A stretch of 33,739 nucleotides of DNA from an uncultured Pelagibacteraceae bacterium. Its GTDB lineage: Bacteria; Pseudomonadota; Alphaproteobacteria; Pelagibacterales; Pelagibacteraceae. The number at the start of each line of letters is the position of its first letter. Within the stretch, counting starts at the first letter, position 1. The notes beneath the pieces were generated by a model, which had not been told where the DNA came from, searched no databases, and saw nothing but the letters and a program-made list of their open reading frames with translations. Below are positions 20,664 through 29,310 of this stretch, one piece after another. A program made the position numbers and the translations under genes. Location: the NCBI GenBank assembly GCA_902607215.1, contig CACLJJ010000007.1:1-33739 (forward strand), given 5' to 3'.

Positions 20664-21427
20664 TATAAAAACATATGTTTTATTTGATTTGCAAAAGACA
20701 CATAAATTATACATCCAATAATTATGTAGGGACCAAAAGGAATTTGAGTTGTCATGTCTCTAGTTTTTTTAAGCAAAGATGGAACTGCAAAAAATAAAGC
20801 AACAAACGATGAAATAAAAATTGTAAATGGAATGCTTACCCATCCAAACCAAAATCCAACCACAGCCATTAATTTTGCATCGCCAAGTCCCATTCCTTCT
20901 TTATTTCTAACTTTCTTATAAAAAAAAATAATTAACCAAATTATTAGATAACCAAAAACTCCGCCAATTAAGGAATTAATATAATTTGGAAATATTGTTT
21001 GATTTAAATTAGGCTCAAAGGATTTTGCAAAACCGATAAACATTAATGGAAAAGTTAATTCATTTGGAATTATAAAATATTTTAAATCAACAAAAAAAAT
21101 AATTATAAAAAATATAATTAAAATTATTAACAATAATGTTGTGATTGATATTCCGTATAGATGGTAGATAATTACAAAACTAATTGCCGAAATAAACTCA
21201 ACCAAAAAATATTGTGAGCTAATTTTGTTGCTACAGGTTCTGCATTTTCCTTTGAGAAATATAAATGATAAAAATGGAATGTTGTCATACCATTTTATTT
21301 GATTTTTACACGACGGACAAAAAGATCTTCCTTTGACAATATTTTGATTATTAGGCAGTCGGTAAATACAAACATTGCAAAAGCTACCCCAAATACTACC
21401 CAATACAAATGCTAGAAAATAAAACAC
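20663..21427 (-). CDS. pilD: Prepilin peptidase / leader peptidase
   Basis: SFCNVCIYRLPN, CPSCKNQIKWYDNIPFLSFIFLKGKCRTCSNKIS (Zn CxxC pairs), VDLKYFIIPNELTFPL and GMGLGDAKLMAVVGFWFGW (catalytic Asp motifs). Confidence 0.94.
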   Translation of the reverse strand: MFYFLAFVLGSIWGSFCNVCIYRLPNNQNIVKGRSFCPSCKNQIKWYDNIPFLSFIFLKGKCRTCSNKISSQYFLVEFISAISFVIIYHLYGISITTLLLIILIIFFIIIFFVDLKYFIIPNELTFPLMFIGFAKSFEPNLNQTIFPNYINSLIGGVFGYLIIWLIIFFYKKVRNKEGMGLGDAKLMAVVGFWFGWVSIPFTIFISSFVALFFAVPSLLKKTRDMTTQIPFGPYIIIGCIIYVSFANQIKHMFL

Positions 21428-21492
21428 GAATTATATTTTTATTTGAGTGGCTATTTGCAATATTCCATCAATACAATACTGAATAAAAACCA

Positions 21493-21511
21493 TTGCATCT
21501 TGAAGATGCAA
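21493..21511. repeat. Perfect inverted repeat TTGCATCT-tga-AGATGCAA
   Basis: 8-bp arms, 3-nt loop, in the divergent intergenic region between pilD (-) and the GAF/SpoIIE gene (+). Confidence 0.7.
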
Positions 21512-21546
21512 ATAAAAATTCGGTGAATGTATTATAATTTCCATTC

Positions 21547-21576
21547 TTGTTAAAATTATCAAAAAAGAGATAAAAT
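21547..21576 (+). promoter_or_regulatory. Candidate sigma70-type promoter for the GAF/SpoIIE phosphatase gene
   Basis: TTGTTA (21547-21552) and TAAAAT (21571-21576) with an 18-bp spacer, upstream of ATG 21592. AT-rich background weakens this call. Confidence 0.35.
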
Positions 21577-21591
21577 GCAAAATATAAAAAA

Positions 21592-22872
21592 ATGTTTTTT
21601 AAACCAAAAAAGCCCGAACCAGTAAAAGAAGACTCTAGAATTAAGGATTTGCAAATTATTACGCAAATGACTCAAGAGTTTGCCACATCTCTTGATTTAA
21701 ATGAAACACTTCAAAATGCTTTAGAAGTAATAATCAAAAGAATTAATGCACAAGCAGCAAACATATTTTTAATTGAAGAAAAAAAACAAGTCTTTCAATG
21801 CATTGCATCCAAACATCAGGCTTATCTCGAAGATTATGAAATTCCTATAACTCAAGGAGTGATGGGAAAAGCCATTCTACAAAAAAAATGTATTAGAGTT
21901 GGAGATGTTAGAAAAGATATAAGAGAAATTGCAGAGTTTTATTTTGATTTGGATAATAAAACAAACTTTACAACATACTCAGTTTTGTGTGCACCCCTTA
22001 TTGCCGCAAATGAATGTATTGGGGTAATTCACTGTCTAAATAAAAAGACAACAAATAAACTTTTTGAAGAGAGCGATAGAAAACTTTTAGAAACTCTTGC
22101 GGCACCAGCGGCACTTGCGATTAGAAATGCCCGAATGGCCAAAGAGCTTATTGATAAAAATAGGATGCAAAAGGAAATTGAAATTGTTGGAGAGATTCAA
22201 AAAAATTTACTATCAAAAAACAAAGAAGATCCTTTTCCAATAGCTGGAATAAATATTCCAGCAAAAATAGTATCTGGAGATTTTTATAATTTTTCTGATC
22301 TGGGAAATGGTAAATATGGATTTGGTGTTGCCGATGTATCAGGAAAAGGTATTAAGTCATCACTTTTGATGTCAAAGGCTTCAAGTCTTTATCGATGTTT
22401 AAGCAAAACAATGTATTCAGCATCAGACTTATTAAATTTATTAAATAAAGAAATTTGTGAAACAGCATCTAGAGGAATGTTTGTAACTATGTTGATTGGA
22501 ATATACGATAGCAATAAAAAAGAATTACTTATTTCGAATGCTGGTCATGAACCTCCTTTAATTTATTCAAAGGATGGAAAGTTTTCTGACCATACAGAGG
22601 CAGGCCCACCATTAGGTGTAATGCCGAAGATTACTTATAAAGAAACCACAATACCTTTTTCAGAAAGTTCAATGTATATTTTTACTGATGGAATTACAGA
22701 GATTAAAGATCCTAATGGTGAAATGTTAGGCGCAGAAGGTTTTCAAAATTATATTAAAAAATATCAATCCACACCAAATAACAGTAGATTAAAAACTATC
22801 ATTGAAGATATAGTTAAATCTGGAAAAATTCAAAAAGACGATTTAACAATAGTAGTAGTAGATGGAAAATAA
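21592..22872 (+). CDS. GAF domain + SpoIIE/PP2C-type serine phosphatase (RsbU-like)
   Basis: GAF region (LQNALEVIIKRINAQAANIFLIEEKKQVFQCIAS...GVMGKAILQKKCIRVGDV); SpoIIE motifs VSGDFYNFSDLGNGKYGFGVADVSGKGIKSSLLMS, NAGHEPPLIYS, FTDGITEIKD. Confidence 0.92.
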   Translation: MFFKPKKPEPVKEDSRIKDLQIITQMTQEFATSLDLNETLQNALEVIIKRINAQAANIFLIEEKKQVFQCIASKHQAYLEDYEIPITQGVMGKAILQKKCIRVGDVRKDIREIAEFYFDLDNKTNFTTYSVLCAPLIAANECIGVIHCLNKKTTNKLFEESDRKLLETLAAPAALAIRNARMAKELIDKNRMQKEIEIVGEIQKNLLSKNKEDPFPIAGINIPAKIVSGDFYNFSDLGNGKYGFGVADVSGKGIKSSLLMSKASSLYRCLSKTMYSASDLLNLLNKEICETASRGMFVTMLIGIYDSNKKELLISNAGHEPPLIYSKDGKFSDHTEAGPPLGVMPKITYKETTIPFSESSMYIFTDGITEIKDPNGEMLGAEGFQNYIKKYQSTPNNSRLKTIIEDIVKSGKIQKDDLTIVVVDGK

Positions 22873-22874
22873 AA

Positions 22875-23177
22875 ATGATAGGCATACCCAAAGTGATGAT
22901 ATTTTTTGCAATCATTATAAGCTCAATACTTTATTGGACTGCTTCAAATGTTTGTAGGTACAACTTTGCATTAGAAAAAAATACTAACTTAGTAAATATT
23001 GTTACAGAGGAAATTGATCCGACAATAGGAAATGCAAAATATTATGTATACAGAGAATTAAATTGTAATGATGTTGATTTAGATTGGGATGTTGAAAGAG
23101 TAATGGATAACTTAAGAACTATTTCAGTAATTGTTTACCAAGAACTTAATACCGATATAAGAGGCGATCCAAATTAA
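22875..23177 (+). CDS. Small membrane-anchored protein of unknown function
   Basis: 100 aa, N-terminal TM (MIGIPKVMIFFAIIISSILYWTA); starts 2 nt after the phosphatase stop. Confidence 0.6.
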   Translation: MIGIPKVMIFFAIIISSILYWTASNVCRYNFALEKNTNLVNIVTEEIDPTIGNAKYYVYRELNCNDVDLDWDVERVMDNLRTISVIVYQELNTDIRGDPN

Positions 23178-23199
23178 ATAAAAAACAGTTAAAAGAAAA

Positions 23200-24462
23200 A
23201 TGAATTTGAAAAATTTCAAATTAAGCAAGCTACAGTATTTTATTTTATATTTATTTCTTACATTTTGGCTATTTGCTAGGGGAGGTCTAAATATTGATGT
23301 AGGTGCTTTTAAGTATACTCATTATCTTTTTAATTATGAATATGAGTTTATTAAAAGAGGTTTTGTAGGAGAAATTTTAAGTTTTTTTTATGATCCCAAT
23401 TCTGTGAATTATGAAGCGGTCAATTATTTATCTCTAGTTTTTCTTATAATATTATCAGTATTTTTCTTTAATATTTTTGTAAGTAGTTTCAACAGAAAAA
23501 ATGATATTTCAAAATTAATTTTTTCCATCATGGTGTTTACGAGTCCATTAACAATGCAACATTTTATTTATGATGTGGGAAGATTTGACATACTAAATTT
23601 CGTTATTGCTTTTTTATGTTTTTTTATTATAGAAAAATTTTATAAAAAAATTTTATTTGTTTTTGTTTTGATTGGTCCTTTAATGTTTGTAATGATCTTA
23701 ATTCATGAAGCAGCATTTTTTATGTTTATACCAGTTATATTTGCTTACTGGTTTTTTAAAAATTCATATAAGTCGAGTGTTATTGTTCAGATAATTTTAT
23801 TTAGTCTTATAGTATTTTCAACATTTAAAATATCAACCATTGGAATAGGAACAGCGTTAACACCTGAAACACATTATCAATTGTTACAAGATAAAGAAAT
23901 ATATATTGGTGACGTGCTTATACCAAACCCTTATGTGAACAAATATTCTGTTCATGTACTTTACGGAGGCTTATATCAAAATTTTGATGAAGGAATTTTT
24001 AGCGCTTTGTTTGCGGATGCTATTAATGTAGGTCTATCAAAATGGTGGTTAATCCATAATTTTATTTTAATATTTGCATTGTCACCATTTTTTTACATTG
24101 TGTTTGTGATTTTTAAGGAATTTTTTTTCAAAAGCAAAATTCAAACTAAAATATTGTTGATATCGTGTTTTTCACCTCTTGGTTTATTTTTGTTTTCATA
24201 TGATCATATGAGATACTGGTCGTTGATAGTTACCAATTTATTTATTATTTTTTTTATACTATCCAAAGAAAACAATTTTTATAAAGAGATGCTGAAAAAA
24301 AATATAAAAAGATATAAAAAATTAACTATATTTTTAATACTTCTGGGCCTTGTATTAGGTCCTGTTGGAAATTATCGAAGTTTTACTCTTACAAACAAAA
24401 TTATTCCAAATACACTTGTGCTTGATTCAAGCAAATGGTTTAAAATAAAAATAAAAAACTAA
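23200..24462 (+). CDS. Multi-pass membrane protein, possibly EpsG/Wzy-type
   Basis: Many TM segments; FNYEYEFIKRGFVGEILSFF, FTSPLTMQHFIYDVGRFDILNF, LIHEAAFFMFIPVIFAYWF. Family assignment is a guess. Confidence 0.65.
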   Translation: MNLKNFKLSKLQYFILYLFLTFWLFARGGLNIDVGAFKYTHYLFNYEYEFIKRGFVGEILSFFYDPNSVNYEAVNYLSLVFLIILSVFFFNIFVSSFNRKNDISKLIFSIMVFTSPLTMQHFIYDVGRFDILNFVIAFLCFFIIEKFYKKILFVFVLIGPLMFVMILIHEAAFFMFIPVIFAYWFFKNSYKSSVIVQIILFSLIVFSTFKISTIGIGTALTPETHYQLLQDKEIYIGDVLIPNPYVNKYSVHVLYGGLYQNFDEGIFSALFADAINVGLSKWWLIHNFILIFALSPFFYIVFVIFKEFFFKSKIQTKILLISCFSPLGLFLFSYDHMRYWSLIVTNLFIIFFILSKENNFYKEMLKKNIKRYKKLTIFLILLGLVLGPVGNYRSFTLTNKIIPNTLVLDSSKWFKIKIKN

Positions 24463-25916
24463 GTTTTAGAAAAAAAATAAACATCTATTGTATCTTCAAA
24501 GTGTATGCGATCCTTTCGATGAAATAGTGGTGGTGTATCTGAAAAAAATACAAGTATATCTTCTTTGCCCATTCTTGATAAAAATTTAGAAACGCTATTA
24601 TTAAATAACATTTGATTATTATAAAGGTTACAGAATTGATCATTTAAATTCAAAGGATAATTTTTTTTGCAATCAATAAAAGATTTGTTAGAAGTCGGAT
24701 GAACAGGAATATGATTGTTTAAAGTTAAAAAAATAATGAAATTGTTATTAGTAGATTTTGTTATTTTTTCTAAATTTTCTAAGATTTTGTAATCACAAAT
24801 ACCAGCAAACTGAGCGGTCACAGATGTTTGATCCCCACAAATTTTAAAATTTAAAGCTTTTAACTCTTGTGCAAAATAAACTTCATCGAAGTAATTTTTG
24901 TATCTCTTTCTATTAAAGACAGAATCATAATATGAATGAATATAAATTAGATTTTTGTTTTTATAAGAATCAATCCAACATTTATTTTCAGAAATGAAAT
25001 TTCTAAAATCAATTTGTTTAAAACTCTTGTAATCTACTTTTTTGTTGCAAAAAAATTCGATCTCGGCTCCTTGCGTTGAATAACTTTTGTTCCATTTTTT
25101 TTTGTATCTTTCCACAGATAGATCTTTGTTACCTGCTACAATTTGATTAAACAAATTATCTTTTAAATATTTATCTTTAAAATTTGGATAGGACTCGTTA
25201 ATAACAACATAGATATTATTATAATTTTTTTTTCCAATAACATCTTCAAAATTATTGAAATTGTTTTCAGAGATTATTTTATTTGATTGATTTTTTGATA
25301 TGAAGGGAACACTTTTACTATAGATCATTGAAAATTTTAAAACTTCATACCAATTATCATTTCTAAAAAAATTATTCTTTATATGAGAGCTAAATTTATC
25401 TTTACGATAAAATAAATCTACTTCAGTCCAACTATTAGTTAAAAGTTTATATCTTAGTAATAGAGAATTGTGCGTAAGATTGGGATTGAAATTACTTAAA
25501 ATAAAAAGAATAAAAAATGAAGAAACATAAACTTTTTTTTTAAAATTAAAATTTTTCTTTATTGTATTAAAACTATAATTTTTTTTTTCTAAAAAAAACA
25601 AAATAGCCGAAGAGAATAATAGAAAGTAAAAAAAATTAATATTTTGAAAAATAATATATTTTACGAATTCATAATTTAAATTATTAAAATCATTTATTAT
25701 TAAAGTAAAAAAATTTATTTCTAGCCCATAGTAACCCAATAAGGAAAGTGCAGTTTCAAAAAGAATAAAGAAATATAATAAATAAATATTTAAAGAATAA
25801 AATAAAGATTGAATTGAAAAAAAACCATAGTCAAATGAAGTTGTATCTATTAAATAAAGTAAAGAAAAAAGGTTAACTACAATAAGTCTGACAAAATATT
25901 TTTTTATTTTATACAT
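24459..25916 (-). CDS. Membrane-anchored sulfatase/alkaline-phosphatase-fold protein (phosphoethanolamine- or phosphoglycerol-transferase-like)
   Basis: N-terminal TM segments, then NIYVVINESYPNF, WNKSYSTQGAEIEFFC, FIIFLTLNNHIPVHPTSNKSFIDC, LVFFSDTPPLFHRKD. 4-nt tail-to-tail overlap with preceding gene. Confidence 0.7.
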   Translation of the reverse strand: MYKIKKYFVRLIVVNLFSLLYLIDTTSFDYGFFSIQSLFYSLNIYLLYFFILFETALSLLGYYGLEINFFTLIINDFNNLNYEFVKYIIFQNINFFYFLLFSSAILFFLEKKNYSFNTIKKNFNFKKKVYVSSFFILFILSNFNPNLTHNSLLLRYKLLTNSWTEVDLFYRKDKFSSHIKNNFFRNDNWYEVLKFSMIYSKSVPFISKNQSNKIISENNFNNFEDVIGKKNYNNIYVVINESYPNFKDKYLKDNLFNQIVAGNKDLSVERYKKKWNKSYSTQGAEIEFFCNKKVDYKSFKQIDFRNFISENKCWIDSYKNKNLIYIHSYYDSVFNRKRYKNYFDEVYFAQELKALNFKICGDQTSVTAQFAGICDYKILENLEKITKSTNNNFIIFLTLNNHIPVHPTSNKSFIDCKKNYPLNLNDQFCNLYNNQMLFNNSVSKFLSRMGKEDILVFFSDTPPLFHRKDRIHFEDTIDVYFFSKT

Positions 25917-25935
25917 AAACTGTTATTATTTAATT

Positions 25936-28659
25936 TTATCTACGTGCAACTAATGAAACCATGCTAGCAGAAATTAATAACAGAACAGCAATAAAAATTA
26001 ACGACATAAGGTCTCTGCTTTGATTTTTTGTAATTTCTTTTTCTATTTGTTCAATTATTTTTTGGTTTTCATCCTCTAAAGCATTATTTTTAAATATTTC
26101 TTTTTCTAATTTTATTTTTTCATTTTCCTTTATTAATTCAACAATTAATCTCTTACTAGTTTCATTCTCTTTCAATAATTTTGTGCTTAATGTTTTTAGT
26201 TTTTCATTTTCGGCTTTTAATTTTTCATTTTTAATTTTTAAATCTTCATTTAAATCTTTAAGTTCACCAAATTCTAACAAATCTTTTAGATTAAATTTTT
26301 GTTCACCAAACTCTAATAAACCCGTATCTTCAGTAGTTTTTGTTTTTAGATCTTTTGTTTTTGATTCACCAAAAGATTTAGTTAAAGATACAGCTGCAAT
26401 TTGATTGATTAAACCATCTTCATTACCGTACATTAAATCTAGATCAAAGTTTAAATCTTTACTTGTTTTTGTAAAAGAAACACCTGTAAAATACCCAGTT
26501 GTTGTTTCATAGGCAGGAGATACATTCTTATTTTCTCCATCGGCTTTAATCTTTATAGAATTATTTAAGTTATTGTTAACATTCGCGCCAATATAAGGTT
26601 GAATAATAAAGCCATTACCAAGTCCTTCTGCATATCTTACTTCAAACCCCACACCAAGCACTTGTTCTATTGCTTCATCAACTGATAAATCGCCATCACT
26701 AAATTTTGATAGGTATTCCGGAAACCTTTGTAATCCAAGAGTTGACTGAACGCTTAAGTTTAACGAACCATCTTCACTTGTTTTTATTCCCTTTCCAAGT
26801 TTGGTATTAAATCCAGCAAATTCACTTAATAAATTAGTGCTTATTTTTGTTTTTGTATCCGTATCAAAATCAGTAACTGTCAGATCATTTAAACCAATCA
26901 TAGGTGTAAAGGATGCTTTAAATCCATTGTTCTCATAAACACTTTTTAAACCTAAAGCAAAGTTATCCCCTCCTAAGAATTCTCCATTGTCAAAGTCTCC
27001 ATCTTGCCTTGTATAGCCAAGAAAAATATTACTTCTTAAAGATCCCCAACCCATTGGACTTAACTGACCCACAACACCTGACATTTCTCCCTTATAAGTT
27101 CCTTCTCTTTTTTGCGCACTGTGAAAGATTTTGAAAAATTTATCTTCCGGAGCATGCCAGTTAATATAATTTGCAGCATCAAACAGTCCTCTAAGTTTTG
27201 TTAAAACATTTTCGCTTCTATATTTTGGATTGTTTTGTGCTATTTCAAGATCTTCGCCGTATACCCTTATATAGCCATTGGTTTCTGAATTATCAGTATC
27301 CGCATTTAAAGATGCATCAAGTATTTCATAAGTATCATTCCCGCAAAGATTGTTTGTAACAGTCATGCTGGTTTTGTTGTGAATCTCAATATCTAAATCT
27401 TCTGTTAAGGTACAAGATAAAGTTACTGTAGTTGCTGTACTGTTCATTTCAATTTCTCCTGTAAATGCAGCTTCTTCATCTACGACAATATTTGTTCCTG
27501 TTGTAGCTTCAGAAATTATTATGGAATTGTCTGTAGCTGAAATTGTTCCTTTATTTGTTATGGTTGCATTGTTATGTGTTCTGCTATCATCTGCCGTTTC
27601 CGTTCCAATTGCTATAGCGTCTCCGGCAGTTGCGGTAATCGTTCCCGAATTAGTTACAGTAGCTCCTGAGCCATTATCTTGGGTTGGCGAATATGCATTT
27701 CGCAAATCTAATGTTGCATCGGCTGCAGTAAGTGTTCCTGAATTAGTGAAAGTTAAATTAGTATGATTGCTGGCTTCAAGAGCGCCTTCGTCATCAGCAG
27801 TTATAGTTCCCGTGTTCGTTACAACAGCATTGTCAGTTATGCTTAAATTTAGTGCGCCATCTTCAGCACCTTCTATGGTTCCAGAATTTGTGATAGTAGA
27901 TACTCCAGTTGCATCTAGAAAATATATAGTATCTGAAATACCGTCTCTTGTATTTTTAATTGTGCCAGAATTTGTAAGAGTTGTACCCGCACAATCTGAT
28001 TCTACAGCATATAGAGTTACAACTTCTATTGTGCCTGCATTATCAAAAACACAATCACTCCCGGTAGCGTGAACCCCCCACTTATAACCTTTAATTTCTC
28101 CCCCGCTGTAATTATAAATTTTAGGACCTTGGTTTGCATCAGTTCCTCCCGCAATTGTTATAACTAATTGTTTTTCTACACCAGTTGCACCGCCATAAAT
28201 TTTTCCGTAATTATGTATTACTATACCGTCAGTCGCTTCTTGCGATTTAATGGTATTTGCATAAGTTGTATAAATTTTTCCTGTAGATTCATTGGTAAGA
28301 GTAAAGTTAGTTGCTGCACGAGGATAAATAACAGAAACTTGACCAAATATTGTTCCGCTATTTGTCATAGTACTATTTTCTGAGCTACGAAAACTTACTG
28401 GATAATTACCGTTACCAGAAATAGTTCCAGCATTATTTATAGTTAAATTATCATCGTTCAATCCGTCGATGGCAGTAGTAGTGGTACCTGCGGTACCTCC
28501 AACTTCAATAGTTCCGTCAGAAGTAATTGTTAATTCGTCATTAGCAGCACATGTAAGCTTAGAGGTAGTTGAAGACGAAATTGTAGTGTTGCAATCTCCA
28601 GCCCAAGCAAAGCTGCTATAAAAAAGTGAAACTAGAACTAAAATTAACAATCTTTTCAT
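25936..28659 (-). CDS. Autotransporter-like protein: signal peptide, beta-helix-type TNSGTI repeats, C-proximal beta-barrel, then coiled coil and C-terminal TM helix
   Basis: MKRLLILVLVSLFYSSFAWA signal; repeated TNSGTI/NNAGTI motifs; barrel region GWGSLRSNIFLGYTRQDGDF...INQIAAVSLTKSF; coiled coil KIKNEKLKAENEKLKTLSTKLLKENE; terminal LMSLIFIAVLLLISASMVSLVARR. Confidence 0.85.
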   Translation of the reverse strand: MKRLLILVLVSLFYSSFAWAGDCNTTISSSTTSKLTCAANDELTITSDGTIEVGGTAGTTTTAIDGLNDDNLTINNAGTISGNGNYPVSFRSSENSTMTNSGTIFGQVSVIYPRAATNFTLTNESTGKIYTTYANTIKSQEATDGIVIHNYGKIYGGATGVEKQLVITIAGGTDANQGPKIYNYSGGEIKGYKWGVHATGSDCVFDNAGTIEVVTLYAVESDCAGTTLTNSGTIKNTRDGISDTIYFLDATGVSTITNSGTIEGAEDGALNLSITDNAVVTNTGTITADDEGALEASNHTNLTFTNSGTLTAADATLDLRNAYSPTQDNGSGATVTNSGTITATAGDAIAIGTETADDSRTHNNATITNKGTISATDNSIIISEATTGTNIVVDEEAAFTGEIEMNSTATTVTLSCTLTEDLDIEIHNKTSMTVTNNLCGNDTYEILDASLNADTDNSETNGYIRVYGEDLEIAQNNPKYRSENVLTKLRGLFDAANYINWHAPEDKFFKIFHSAQKREGTYKGEMSGVVGQLSPMGWGSLRSNIFLGYTRQDGDFDNGEFLGGDNFALGLKSVYENNGFKASFTPMIGLNDLTVTDFDTDTKTKISTNLLSEFAGFNTKLGKGIKTSEDGSLNLSVQSTLGLQRFPEYLSKFSDGDLSVDEAIEQVLGVGFEVRYAEGLGNGFIIQPYIGANVNNNLNNSIKIKADGENKNVSPAYETTTGYFTGVSFTKTSKDLNFDLDLMYGNEDGLINQIAAVSLTKSFGESKTKDLKTKTTEDTGLLEFGEQKFNLKDLLEFGELKDLNEDLKIKNEKLKAENEKLKTLSTKLLKENETSKRLIVELIKENEKIKLEKEIFKNNALEDENQKIIEQIEKEITKNQSRDLMSLIFIAVLLLISASMVSLVARR

Positions 28660-28686
28660 AATTTTTAATAAGATTAGCTTAATAGA

Positions 28687-28753
28687 CCCATAATGGGGAA
28701 AAAGATTGATTATGCCTATTTTAGGCTGTACTCTACCTGGTATAGGGAGAGTA
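28687..28753. promoter_or_regulatory. Cluster of three inverted repeats in the divergent autotransporter/regulator region
   Basis: CCCAT-A-ATGGG (28687-28697), GCCTA-ttt-TAGGC (28714-28726), TACTCTACCT-ggtat-AGGGAGAGTA (28729-28753, one mismatch). Confidence 0.5.
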
Positions 28754-28762
28754 AAAACTACT

Positions 28763-29308
28763 ATGAGTGATCAAAAAACCACAATAGGGATTAATAAAGT
28801 CGTTTCTTTAGAGGAAGCATCAAATGAAATGGTTTTAAGAGAGCCGCTTTTTTCAAAGGGACTTTATCACTGGGTAATGTTCATTCTCTCTTTATATACA
28901 AGGGTACGTGAAAAATTAAACATGGACTACGAATCTTTTGTAATACTTCAAGTTGCCGTTAGTCATTCGCTTTATGAAATAAATAAATCAGGAAACAAAA
29001 CATTTGCAGAGCTTGAAGAACAAATGGCAAAGATAACACAAAAAAAAAGTATAAAGACTAGCAAATTAACTTTTGCAAGTATTGCAGAAGTTTTACAGCT
29101 TCCAAGAGAAACAGTTAGAAGAAAAGTAATTAGTTTAAGTAAGAAAGATATTTTAACTTTTAGTAGCTATGGTGGAATTAAACTTGGACCATTTTATAAA
29201 TCAATTTACAAAGATTTTGTAAGTCAAACTACTTTAGATTTAAGTTCTTTGATTAAGAAGTGGGAAAAGACTGGTGCTTTAAAAACATTATTGGAGTTAG
29301 ATAAATAA
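28763..29308 (+). CDS. Putative winged-HTH transcriptional regulator
   Basis: Track starts at TTG 28706; the ATG at 28763 (MSDQKTTIGINKVV...) is a more likely start. HTH-like segment LTFASIAEVLQLPRETVRRKVISLSKKDILTFSSYGGIKLG. Confidence 0.7.
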   Translation: MSDQKTTIGINKVVSLEEASNEMVLREPLFSKGLYHWVMFILSLYTRVREKLNMDYESFVILQVAVSHSLYEINKSGNKTFAELEEQMAKITQKKSIKTSKLTFASIAEVLQLPRETVRRKVISLSKKDILTFSSYGGIKLGPFYKSIYKDFVSQTTLDLSSLIKKWEKTGALKTLLELDK

Positions 29309-29310
29309 TT

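Noticed and set aside
27521-28383. Plus-strand ORFs of 81, 101 and 71 aa opposite the autotransporter
   Set aside because: Antisense frames created by the repetitive TNSGTI passenger coding sequence.
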